Shown here piece by piece: positions 1-5,399 of a stretch of 5,399 bases of DNA. Below the pieces are notes generated by a model. That model saw only the letters and a program-made list of their open reading frames with translations. It did no database searches and was not told the origin of the DNA. Origin of the DNA: an uncultured Blautia sp. (lineage in GTDB: Bacteria > Bacillota > Clostridia > Lachnospirales > Lachnospiraceae); the NCBI RefSeq assembly GCF_937880195.1, contig NZ_CALFLA010000045.1, positions 1 through 5,399 of the forward strand. Direction: 5' to 3'. The position numbers and the translations under genes were made by a program. Positions within the stretch are counted from its first letter, which is position 1, and the number at the start of each line of letters is the position of its first letter.

Positions 1-20
1 CAAGGTTTTTAAATAATTTA

Positions 21-54
21 AACAATAAAAAACAGGTAGTTTTTGACACTACCT
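21..54 (-). terminator. Stem-loop with T-tract when read on the minus strand
   Basis: AGGTAGT (34-40) and ACTACCT (48-54) form a perfect 7-bp stem with a 7-nt loop. Read on the minus strand, the stem is followed by G then six T and more T-rich sequence (33 down to 21), which fits an intrinsic terminator. Read on the plus strand, only TTTG follows, so it is weak there. No minus-strand gene is seen to its right. It may block antisense transcription, act as a two-way terminator after an upstream gene outside the window, or simply be a structure in the mRNA leader. Confidence 0.35.
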
Positions 55-64
55 TTGAATACAT

Positions 65-70
65 GGGGGT
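65..70 (+). promoter_or_regulatory. Ribosome binding site for the ATG at 77
   Basis: GGGGGT lies six bases upstream of ATG 77. It can pair with the anti-Shine-Dalgarno sequence with one G-U wobble in place of the usual A of AGGAGGT. Together with the signal peptide that follows directly, it decides the start. An ATG at 63-65 overlapping it opens only a five-codon frame ending in TGA at 78-80. Confidence 0.6.
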
Positions 71-76
71 AAACGT

Positions 77-169
77 ATGAAAAGGAAAAGATTGATAGCG
101 CTTTTAACAGCGTCTTTTTTGGTATTTAATGAAGCAGGATATCTGTCAGATCGGAATGTGGTTCTGGCG
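77..169 (+). other. Signal peptide coding region
   Basis: Residues 1-31: basic n-region MKRKR, hydrophobic core at residues 6-17, and a VLA|Q type signal peptidase I site ending at residue 31. The polar stretch NEAGYLSDRN between core and site is longer than usual, so the cleavage position is uncertain while export itself is likely. Confidence 0.7.
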
Positions 170-703
170 CAGACAGATGAAGGAGAGACTGCATTTGCAC
201 AAACTGAAATACCAGAAGCCCGGGATGAAGAATTTGAGTTTGTATCAGAAGAACAGAATGCCGCAGAGGAAAATATAGAGGCGGCGGAAATACCGGTTTT
301 TGATTCAGAGCAGGAAGAAGATAGCACGTCAGAAAGTCTGGAATTGCCAGAAATGCAGGAAGAGGAATCAGAAAGCTTTGTCTCGGAGGAGACTCAGGAT
401 TTTCAGGCTTCAGAGGATATGTTCGGTGATGGTCAGACAGACTCTTTTGTTGGAAACGTGGCAGAAGAGAAGGTTGAAGAAAATATACAGACGGTTTCTT
501 CGGATTTTATAATTGAGAACGGAATTCTTACAGGATATACAGGAACTGAGAAAAATATTGTGATACCCGATGGGGTTATTAAAATCGCAGGCAGCGCATT
601 TGAGAATAATACAGTAATAAGTTCTGTTATTTTTCCCGAGGGCCTTACAGAGATCGGAAGCTACGCATTTATGGGCTGCAGCGGATTAGAAGGAATGCTG
701 TAG
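77..703 (+). CDS. Truncated N-terminal fragment: signal peptide, acidic segment and first BspA-like LRRs
   Basis: This is the part translated if the TAG at 701-703 acts as a stop (208 residues). ATG 77 follows a G-rich ribosome binding site at 65-70 with a 6-nt gap. The N-terminus is a classic Sec signal: basic MKRKR, a hydrophobic LIALLTASFLVF core, then a possible VLA|Q cleavage after residue 31. The h-region is short and a long polar stretch precedes the cleavage site, so the exact site is uncertain. Residues 32-142 carry about 38 Asp/Glu and only two Lys/Arg. From residue 143 the cap-like run IIENGILTGYTG leads into LRR_5-type repeats with the pattern IPxGVxxIxxxAFxxN and a PEGLTEIGSYAF repeat. 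The fragment ends after GCSGLEGML, in the middle of a repeat array. Alone it would be a small secreted acidic protein with an incomplete solenoid, probably not functional. Confidence 0.7.
   Translation: MKRKRLIALLTASFLVFNEAGYLSDRNVVLAQTDEGETAFAQTEIPEARDEEFEFVSEEQNAAEENIEAAEIPVFDSEQEEDSTSESLELPEMQEEESESFVSEETQDFQASEDMFGDGQTDSFVGNVAEEKVEENIQTVSSDFIIENGILTGYTGTEKNIVIPDGVIKIAGSAFENNTVISSVIFPEGLTEIGSYAFMGCSGLEGML
170..502 (+). other. Acidic Glu/Ser-rich low-complexity segment
   Basis: Residues 32-142 follow the signal peptide. By hand count they hold about 38 Asp/Glu against two Lys/Arg, with many Ser, Gln and Ala and almost no predicted fold. It is likely an extended, disordered, highly negative spacer placed before the LRR domain. 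A function such as charge-based spacing within the cell wall or cation binding is only a guess. Confidence 0.65.
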
Positions 704-1273
704 CTGCCGGAAAGCCTTGAAAAACTGGGAAGCCATGCATTTTTTAGGTGTATCGGGCTTAGCGGGACTCTGAAAATCCCTTCTGGATTGAAAACGATAA
801 AATACAATACATTTGCAGGATGTGAGGGAATTAAGGGCTTGATCCTTCCTGAGGGCCTTACAGAGATCGAAAGGGACGCATTCTCCGGTTGCAGTGGTCT
901 GGAAGGAATGCTGGAGCTGCCGGAGAGCCTAGAAAAACTGGGAAGCCATGCATTTTTTAGGTGCAGCGGGCTTAGCGGAGAGCTGGAAATCCCAGGAAAG
1001 TTAGCCCGGATTGAGACTGGTACCTTTTCAGGACTTAAGAATGTGGAGAGCCTTGTCATAGGAGAAAGCGTCAGCTACATCTATACGGACGCTGGATCAA
1101 GACATGGGTTTTATGACTGGAGCGGAGTAAAGACAGTGACCTTCCGGGGAAATGTGCCGCCGCAGGTATTCAGTTCATCCTATAGTATTTTCAATCATAT
1201 GCCATCTCTGGAAAAGATCTATGTGCCAGAGGGCGCTCTGGAAGTATATCAGTCTGCATATGGAAATCGTGTT
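503..1273 (+). other. BspA-like leucine-rich repeat (LRR_5) domain, interrupted by TAG 701-703
   Basis: Residues 143-399 show an N-terminal cap (FIIENGILTGYTG) and then repeats of about 23 residues with the BspA/LRR_5 signature: IPxGL, xxIxxxAFxxC, SGLxG, LPESLEKLGSHAFF. The array closes with a degenerate repeat (VKTVTFRGNVPPQVF) and the common C-terminal run KIYVPEGALEVYQSAYGNRV. BspA-type LRRs are known in surface proteins that bind host matrix or other microbes; the target here cannot be read from sequence. One GAG codon of this array is replaced by TAG at 701. Confidence 0.85.
563..988 (+). repeat. Direct tandem repeat, 213-bp period (two 71-residue triple-LRR units)
   Basis: Unit 1 (563-775) and unit 2 (776-988) align without gaps at an offset of exactly 213 bp, or 71 codons. 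The best-conserved part is 638-780 against 851-993, with about 22 mismatches in 143 bases by hand count. It includes a block identical over 32 bases (719-750 and 932-963). A third, diverged partial unit starts at 989. Unit 1 carries TAG at 701-703 where unit 2 has GAG at 914-916. Confidence 0.85.
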
Positions 1274-4200
1274 TCGGAAACAATAGAATGGTCTACGAAT
1301 ACGTCAGAACTTCCGCCCTCTAATTTGCGGGCAGAGGCAGTATACAGTCATACAGTGCAGTTGAAATGGAAACCCTCTGATAATGAAAAAATTACCGGAT
1401 ATCGGGTGTACAGAAATGGAAAAACAGAAGAATATTTTATTGGAGATACAAAGGATGCCGGATATACAGATACGGATCTGACACCTGGAAATCAATATAC
1501 CTATTATATCTGCTGTACCAGATCAGATGGAAGCCAGTCTTCGTTTGCGAAGCTTACAGTAATGCCAAAGCTGCCGCAGGTGAAAAGGATATTTACAGAC
1601 AATGAACTGAATAAGATTGGGACAACAAGAAATACCATTTATGCAGAAGTGGCAGACAGTGGAAATCTTCGAGACGCAACAGGCAGCTTTTATTATATTA
1701 ACAGCAGTGGACGCAGGATACTAATTGGAGAAACCAAGCAGTATACATCCTTTAATCAGGGAACTATCGGACGCTATCGGATAAACTGGAATATTTCAGA
1801 CATCAGCCCGGACACCTATCAGGTTGTTTTTGTTCTGAAAGATGCAGATGGAGAAAAAGCAGAGCTGCAAAATGAGATTATTGTTGATAATACAAGACCT
1901 GCTCAGATTTCCGGACTGACTGCAATTGGGGACACAGATAAAATAGTCCTTAGCTGGGGAATATCTGCTGAAATAGATACTGTCAGATACCGCATTTACA
2001 GAAAAGCAGAAGCAGATGAAGATTTTCATATTCTTGCGTATATCAATGACAGAAATACATTGACCTACACGGATACATCTGTAAAAGGCGGAAAAAAATA
2101 TGAATATTATATAACTGGAGTTAATGATTTTGGACAGGAAGGTATTCCATCAGAAATTGCTGCTGCCAGTCCAGAATCTGATCATGAAAAGCCTCAGATC
2201 ATAAAAATGTATCCGGCCAGCGGAACACGAGTAAATGGGATAATAACAACTGGAGTTCAGGTTCAGGATAACATTGATGTAACGGAAGTAAAGATTTATG
2301 TGTCTACAGACGCAGGAGCAAGCTGGCAGTGCATTCGGACAGGAAAGTCAGATTTTGTCAGTGCAACTTATGATACGTCTGAAATCCCTCAGGGAGAACT
2401 TCTGATCAAGGGAGTTGCTTATGATGCTCAGGGAAATGAGAGCGATCCCTTAATCTATACATGTGAGATTGATAATGTAGGACCGTCGGAAATTCAGTTT
2501 GATGAAACAAAATGTAATACTACTTCCACAACTGCAGTTCTGGCATGGAAAGAGCCGGTGGATGAGGATATTTCCTGGTTCCGGGTAGAAGAACTACAGT
2601 CAGATGGAACCTGGAAAAAGGCAGGAGATGCTGACAAAACTCTGGGTATCAATCTTTATGGACTGACACCGGATACGGATTATACATACCGGGTGATTGG
2701 ATATGACCTTCTTGGAAATAGGGGTGTGGAACCACAGTCGGGAATTACTCTTCATACAAAGGCGGATGAGACAGCTCCGGTGATTACAGAACTGAATCCA
2801 AAGCCGGGAGATTTTTCGCAGGAAATCCCGATTACAGTTCGGGCGGAAGACGATTATGGAATCACGCAGCTGGAATATCAGATTTCGTTGGACAAAGAAA
2901 CCTGGACAACTGTAGAAACTCAGACGTTCAGTCATATAAGCAGTAATGTATATGCTGATTACAAGCTGTCTCTTAAAGATTATCCTGAAGGATCCTTATA
3001 TGTTTGTGTGCTGGCAAAGGATTTTAAAGAAAATCAGAGTGATTCAGGAGAAACCGCTCCTTTTGTACAGTACAGAATTGACAGGACTTCACCGCTGGCA
3101 CCGGAATCAGTAAAAGCTGAGGGCCGCAGCGGATGTATAGAAATTTTCTGGGATCAGGGTGAAGAAACAGATCTGGCAGGCTATCAGCTTTATAAAAAAG
3201 AAAGCGGCGGAACCTATCGGCTTGAGGCAGATTCTCTTTATCAGCTGAATTATATTGACAGAAAGGTAAAGGAAGGAGTTTCCTATACTTATTATCTGAC
3301 TGCAAAAGACAAAGCGGGAAATCTCAGTGACCACTCTAAAGAGGTGACTGCTTCCGTGCTTGCAGATGACCAGCAGCCGGAGATTGTCAGCATTTATCCT
3401 TCAAACGGCTCTTATATCAGTGATTCTTTTGATACGGTAAGAGTCCTTGCAAAAGATAACAGTGAGCTGTCCTCTGTTAAGCTTATGTGGAGAAAGCAGG
3501 GAGAGGAATCCTGGAAAGACCTGAAGACTTTTTCTGAAGCAGGTAAGTGGAACATTCAGGGGGAAACAAAGCTGCCGATAAAGGAACTTGAAGATGGAGA
3601 GATTGTTGAGCTGCAGGCACAGGCAGAGGATGCAGCCGGTAATCAGAGCAGTATAGTTTCCGTACAGTATACGGTTGATCTTATAGCGCCGAAGCTGAAT
3701 CAGATTTCTGCAGAATACAAGGATGGCGCAGTAGAGGTAAGTTGGGAATCGGAGCTTCCAAACGATCTGATAGGTTTCCGAATTTACAGAAGACAGGAAG
3801 GAAGTCAGAAATGGGAGTTATGTGCGCAGCAAGCTGTAGTTTCAGGAGAAAAAATATATAAATGGAAAGATCTTTCTCTTCCTGCAGAAAAGACAGTTCT
3901 GGAATATAAAGCAGAGGCAGTAGACGCTGTTGGAAATATTTCATCTAAGGCTGCTTTGGCAGTAACTCTTCCAGACAGAAGCGTCCCCAAGCCGGTTCTT
4001 AACTGTGAGACTGCAATGGAAAAAGGCGTGGAATATCTGTTCGATGCATCAATGTCTTCGGATAATACTGGCATCATTTCTTATGAAATAGATTTTGGAG
4101 ACGGAACAGATCCTGTATATACGGCAAAGGCAGTCCATAAATATGCAGAAACCGGAACATATACAATAGTTCTGACTGTGACAGATGAAGATGGAAATAC

Positions 4201-5362
4201 AGCAGAACTGAAAAAGACAGTGTCGGTTAAGGAGAGAGGGCAGGCAGGAAAACTACAGGTAAAGGTTACAGACAGCGCGGGAAATCCACTGAGCGGCGCA
4301 GATGTGTACTTCGATCTTGGCAGTGAAGATCAGGTAATCCGTACAACAGATATAAACGGATTGGTTACTATTACTGCGGAAGCTGGAAAATACACGGTAG
4401 GATGTATTAAAGGAAATAATGAATATCTTCCTGTAAAAAAAGAGGTTATTATCACTGTAAATAAAACCACAGCTATACAAATGGTATTGGTGAAACAGCC
4501 TATAGCAGAAGGAAAGTTTGAAATACATAAAATGACCTTTGAAGAGATCATAGCTGCAGGAATTGATATTAGTAAACCGGAAAATCAGTATATAGTAACA
4601 GTGCATGTGAAATTGCAGTATGGTACGCAGGATATCCAGACAGATATCATTTATAATCCAACCACCGGATGGAATGATTCAGAACCGATAATTATTGGAA
4701 CCCCGTCTGGCGATCGTGTATTGATACCAGGAATTATAGGCGGAGTTTCTGGTGGAGGAAGCGGAGGTGGAGGCGGAAGCAGTTATCCAGGAACCGGAGA
4801 AGGCAATAGTGGAAGCGATATGGTTTCTGTAGCATATCTGGATCTTCCTATAGGCGTAGCTGCTTTGAAAGAGTTTTTTGATGTAAAGCTTACGATCATC
4901 AATAACGCGTCAAAAGAATTTAGCTTGTCAGATAACCGGGTCTTTTTAAATGTACCAGAAGGACTTTCAATTATGGAAACTACTGCGGACACAGAAAGTA
5001 GCGCAGAGGTTATGATTCCGGAAATCGCCGGGCAGACGACAAAAACTGTCCAGTGGATCTTGAGAGGAGATGAGATTGGCAAGTATTATTTATCTGCAGA
5101 TTATAGCGGTGTATTATCTGGATTTAATCGTGCGGTGAGCGCTGTTTTTGAATCAGAAGAGCCAATAGAGGTACGTGGATTAACCGGTATGAAGCTTCCC
5201 GTACATGTGGCAAATCAGCTGAAAAACGGAATGTGTTATTATGATATAGATCTTGAAAATAAGGGAGACGAGGAGATATATTGTCCGCATCTGACTGGAC
5301 CGGGAGAGCTTCTGGATACTCATTATTATAAAACGGGAAAGAAGGAAGGAGCATTCCTGTAA
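788..5362 (+). CDS. Downstream open part of the same gene: LRR, five Fn3, Ig-like, PKD, CnaB-like, Gly-rich linker
   Basis: This stretch is in the same frame as the ATG at 77 and is open from 704 onward. The TTG at 788-790 is only the first possible alternative start. It has no Shine-Dalgarno at a useful distance and sits inside an LRR (IPSGLKTIKYNTF), where the homologous residue in the next repeat is plain Leu. The first in-frame ATG, at 908, has a purine run almost touching it and is the Met of GLEGML, also a repeat residue. Neither start would give a signal peptide, so a product begun here would stay in the cytoplasm, which makes no sense for Fn3/PKD surface domains. It is therefore best read as the 3' part of the gene that begins at 77, not as an independent gene. 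If annotated separately, the product would be an LRR and fibronectin type III domain protein of about 1524 residues. Confidence 0.6.
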   Translation: MKTIKYNTFAGCEGIKGLILPEGLTEIERDAFSGCSGLEGMLELPESLEKLGSHAFFRCSGLSGELEIPGKLARIETGTFSGLKNVESLVIGESVSYIYTDAGSRHGFYDWSGVKTVTFRGNVPPQVFSSSYSIFNHMPSLEKIYVPEGALEVYQSAYGNRVSETIEWSTNTSELPPSNLRAEAVYSHTVQLKWKPSDNEKITGYRVYRNGKTEEYFIGDTKDAGYTDTDLTPGNQYTYYICCTRSDGSQSSFAKLTVMPKLPQVKRIFTDNELNKIGTTRNTIYAEVADSGNLRDATGSFYYINSSGRRILIGETKQYTSFNQGTIGRYRINWNISDISPDTYQVVFVLKDADGEKAELQNEIIVDNTRPAQISGLTAIGDTDKIVLSWGISAEIDTVRYRIYRKAEADEDFHILAYINDRNTLTYTDTSVKGGKKYEYYITGVNDFGQEGIPSEIAAASPESDHEKPQIIKMYPASGTRVNGIITTGVQVQDNIDVTEVKIYVSTDAGASWQCIRTGKSDFVSATYDTSEIPQGELLIKGVAYDAQGNESDPLIYTCEIDNVGPSEIQFDETKCNTTSTTAVLAWKEPVDEDISWFRVEELQSDGTWKKAGDADKTLGINLYGLTPDTDYTYRVIGYDLLGNRGVEPQSGITLHTKADETAPVITELNPKPGDFSQEIPITVRAEDDYGITQLEYQISLDKETWTTVETQTFSHISSNVYADYKLSLKDYPEGSLYVCVLAKDFKENQSDSGETAPFVQYRIDRTSPLAPESVKAEGRSGCIEIFWDQGEETDLAGYQLYKKESGGTYRLEADSLYQLNYIDRKVKEGVSYTYYLTAKDKAGNLSDHSKEVTASVLADDQQPEIVSIYPSNGSYISDSFDTVRVLAKDNSELSSVKLMWRKQGEESWKDLKTFSEAGKWNIQGETKLPIKELEDGEIVELQAQAEDAAGNQSSIVSVQYTVDLIAPKLNQISAEYKDGAVEVSWESELPNDLIGFRIYRRQEGSQKWELCAQQAVVSGEKIYKWKDLSLPAEKTVLEYKAEAVDAVGNISSKAALAVTLPDRSVPKPVLNCETAMEKGVEYLFDASMSSDNTGIISYEIDFGDGTDPVYTAKAVHKYAETGTYTIVLTVTDEDGNTAELKKTVSVKERGQAGKLQVKVTDSAGNPLSGADVYFDLGSEDQVIRTTDINGLVTITAEAGKYTVGCIKGNNEYLPVKKEVIITVNKTTAIQMVLVKQPIAEGKFEIHKMTFEEIIAAGIDISKPENQYIVTVHVKLQYGTQDIQTDIIYNPTTGWNDSEPIIIGTPSGDRVLIPGIIGGVSGGGSGGGGGSSYPGTGEGNSGSDMVSVAYLDLPIGVAALKEFFDVKLTIINNASKEFSLSDNRVFLNVPEGLSIMETTADTESSAEVMIPEIAGQTTKTVQWILRGDEIGKYYLSADYSGVLSGFNRAVSAVFESEEPIEVRGLTGMKLPVHVANQLKNGMCYYDIDLENKGDEEIYCPHLTGPGELLDTHYYKTGKKEGAFL
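1304..3970 (+). other. Five Fn3 domains alternating with four Ig-like domains
   Basis: Fn3 domains lie at about residues 410-498, 606-698, 802-895, 1004-1095 and 1203-1298. Each has the expected landmarks: an early P, a strand such as VQLKW, VLSW, VLAWKEP, IEIFWDQ or VEVSWE, then GYRVYR, RYRIYRK, GYQLYKK or GFRIYRR, and a Y.Y strand near the end (YTYYI, YEYYITGVN, YTYRVIGYD, YTYYLTAKD). Between them are Ig-like domains (residues 499-605, 700-801, 896-1003, 1096-1202). The last three resemble Big_7-type modules, with patterns like PxxGxxxxxxxxxxVxxxDN and AxDxxGNxS. Each Ig-like domain ends in a (V/I)D...P junction. The array is probably a rigid extracellular stalk that spaces the LRR head from the C-terminal part. 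Confidence 0.85.
3983..4228 (+). other. PKD domain
   Basis: Residues 1303-1384 carry the hallmark PKD features: FDASMSSD, then the WDFGDGT-like core YEIDFGDGT at 1336-1344, then HKYAETGTYTIVLTVTDEDGN. PKD domains are Ig-like beta-sandwich modules common in secreted and surface proteins, where they serve in adhesion or as spacers. Confidence 0.92.
4247..4495 (+). other. CnaB / carboxypeptidase-regulatory-like beta-sandwich domain
   Basis: Residues 1391-1473 show the pattern GKLQVKVTDSAGNPLSGADVY, a TTDINGLVTI turn and AGKYTVGCIKGNNEYLP, typical of the transthyretin-like family (CarboxypepD_reg, SpaA/CnaB). The domain is usually structural in cell-surface stalks. I cannot confirm the Lys/Asn/Glu triad needed for an isopeptide bond. 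Confidence 0.75.
4511..4738 (+). other. Unassigned conserved-looking segment before the linker
   Basis: Residues 1479-1554 begin GKFEIHKMTFEEIIAAGIDI and continue through SKPENQYIVTVHVKLQYGT to YNPTTGWNDSEP. The segment has an amphipathic helix-like start followed by beta strands. I do not recognise a named family, and no catalytic motif is visible. It sits exactly between the stalk domains and the Gly-rich linker, so it may be the last folded module of the N-terminal half. Confidence 0.4.
4739..4816 (+). other. Glycine/serine-rich flexible linker
   Basis: Residues 1555-1580 are mostly Gly and Ser (GGVSGGGSGGGGGSSYPGTG and following). This is a flexible hinge dividing the Fn3/PKD stalk from the C-terminal region. 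The DNA is correspondingly rich in GGA/GGT/GGC codons, with no long exact repeat. Confidence 0.85.
4817..5359 (+). other. Beta-rich C-terminal region, apparently ending inside a second domain
   Basis: Residues 1581-1701 look like one beta-sandwich of CARDB/DUF11 type: FFDVKLTIINNASKEFSL, then VPEGLSIM, VQWILRGDEIGKYYLSADYSG. From residue 1702 a second similar module begins (MCYYDIDLENKGDEEIYCP) but has only about 60 residues before TAA 5360-5362. There is no LPxTG, transmembrane segment, basic tail, SLH, GW or choline-binding repeat. Either the protein is released or the 3' end has been lost. The domain assignment is inferred from strand pattern only. Confidence 0.45.
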
Positions 5363-5399
5363 TTCATTAAAAGCGCCAATTGAATAAAAAAGAACCTCA

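Larger units (their letters stand above)
77..5362 (+). pseudogene. Large secreted LRR/Fn3/Ig-like/PKD surface protein gene, interrupted by one in-frame TAG
   Basis: From ATG 77 to TAA 5360-5362 one frame runs for 1761 codons with a single internal stop, TAG at 701-703 (codon 209). Domain order in full-length numbering: signal peptide 1-31; acidic segment 32-142; BspA-like LRRs 143-399; Fn3 domains at about 410-498, 606-698, 802-895, 1004-1095 and 1203-1298; Ig-like domains between them; PKD 1303-1384; CnaB/carboxypeptidase-regulatory-like 1391-1473; Gly-rich linker 1555-1580; beta-rich C-terminal region 1581-1761. Such modular proteins are usually exported adhesin or scaffold-type surface proteins; the ligand is unknown and no catalytic domain is visible. 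There is no LPxTG motif and no C-terminal membrane segment, so it is either released or truncated at the 3' end. The uninterrupted frame after the TAG indicates a very recent lesion, a base-call error, or tolerated read-through. I call it a nonsense pseudogene with moderate confidence. The domain reading itself is firm. Confidence 0.72.

Noticed and set aside
43..48. Perfect TTGACA, a possible -35 box for the gene
   Set aside because: At spacings of 16-18 the -10 position falls on GGGGGT, GGGTAA or GGTAAA, which overlaps the ribosome binding site and is not TATAAT-like. The hexamer spans the loop and the start of the stem's second arm and is probably chance.
788..790. TTG as an independent start for the downstream part
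   Set aside because: There is no ribosome binding site, no signal peptide, and it sits inside an LRR where the repeat has an ordinary Leu. The frame is already open from 704.
661..1059. 132-residue minus-strand open frame with internally repeated protein sequence
   Set aside because: Its repeats are just the antisense reading of the 213-bp LRR repeat. It has no ribosome binding site and lies fully inside the sense gene.
4253..4606. 117-residue minus-strand open frame rich in Tyr, Phe and Cys
   Set aside because: It is antisense to the CnaB-like and following segment, with a composition typical of the reverse of AT-rich coding sequence and no start signals.
4739..4816. G-rich repeat DNA as a slippage-prone phase-variable tract
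   Set aside because: The glycine codons vary (GGA, GGT, GGC) and are mixed with AGC and others. There is no homopolymer or perfect short tandem repeat to drive slippage.
5340..5399. Strong purine run AAGAAGGAAGGAG that could be a ribosome binding site for a next gene
   Set aside because: There is no ATG or GTG start downstream within the window, and the only TTG with an open frame (5380) is about 29 bases away. The run is explained by the Gly-Lys-Lys-Glu-Gly codons.

Overview
The window holds essentially one thing: a single very long secreted, multidomain surface-type protein gene on the + strand (77-5362). Its reading frame is broken by one TAG codon at 701-703. The base composition is moderate in GC. 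Arginine is often AGA, and the gene uses a G-rich ribosome binding site. The domain mix is BspA-like leucine-rich repeats, fibronectin type III, bacterial Ig-like, PKD and a CnaB/carboxypeptidase-regulatory-like domain. Together these suggest a gut-type Clostridia (Lachnospiraceae-like Bacillota), probably a host-associated commensal. This assignment is an inference from style, not from a marker gene.

Layout: 1-76 is an AT-rich leader with a 7-bp stem-loop (34-54) and a ribosome binding site (65-70). 77-169 encodes a signal peptide and 170-502 a strongly acidic Glu/Ser-rich segment. 503-1273 encodes BspA-like leucine-rich repeats, which include a 213-bp (71-residue) direct tandem repeat. 1304-3970 encodes five Fn3 domains alternating with four Ig-like domains, in a regular period of about 200 residues. 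3983-4228 encodes a PKD domain and 4247-4495 a CnaB/carboxypeptidase-regulatory-like domain. 4511-4738 is a short unassigned segment, 4739-4816 a Gly/Ser linker, and 4817-5359 a beta-rich C-terminal region that stops abruptly at TAA 5360-5362 with no visible cell-wall anchor. 5363-5399 is short AT-rich sequence with no recognisable feature.

The main point of interest is the TAG. It lies in the first of two 71-residue repeat units, and the second unit has GAG at the exactly equivalent position, 213 bp downstream. Beyond the TAG the same frame stays open for 1552 codons. The break is therefore a single recent nonsense change, a sequencing error, or a state that recombination between the repeats could reverse. 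As written, only a 208-residue secreted fragment (signal peptide, acidic segment and the first LRRs) would be made. The large downstream part has neither a credible start nor a signal peptide. No RNA gene, mobile element or CRISPR array was seen, and no second gene on either strand.
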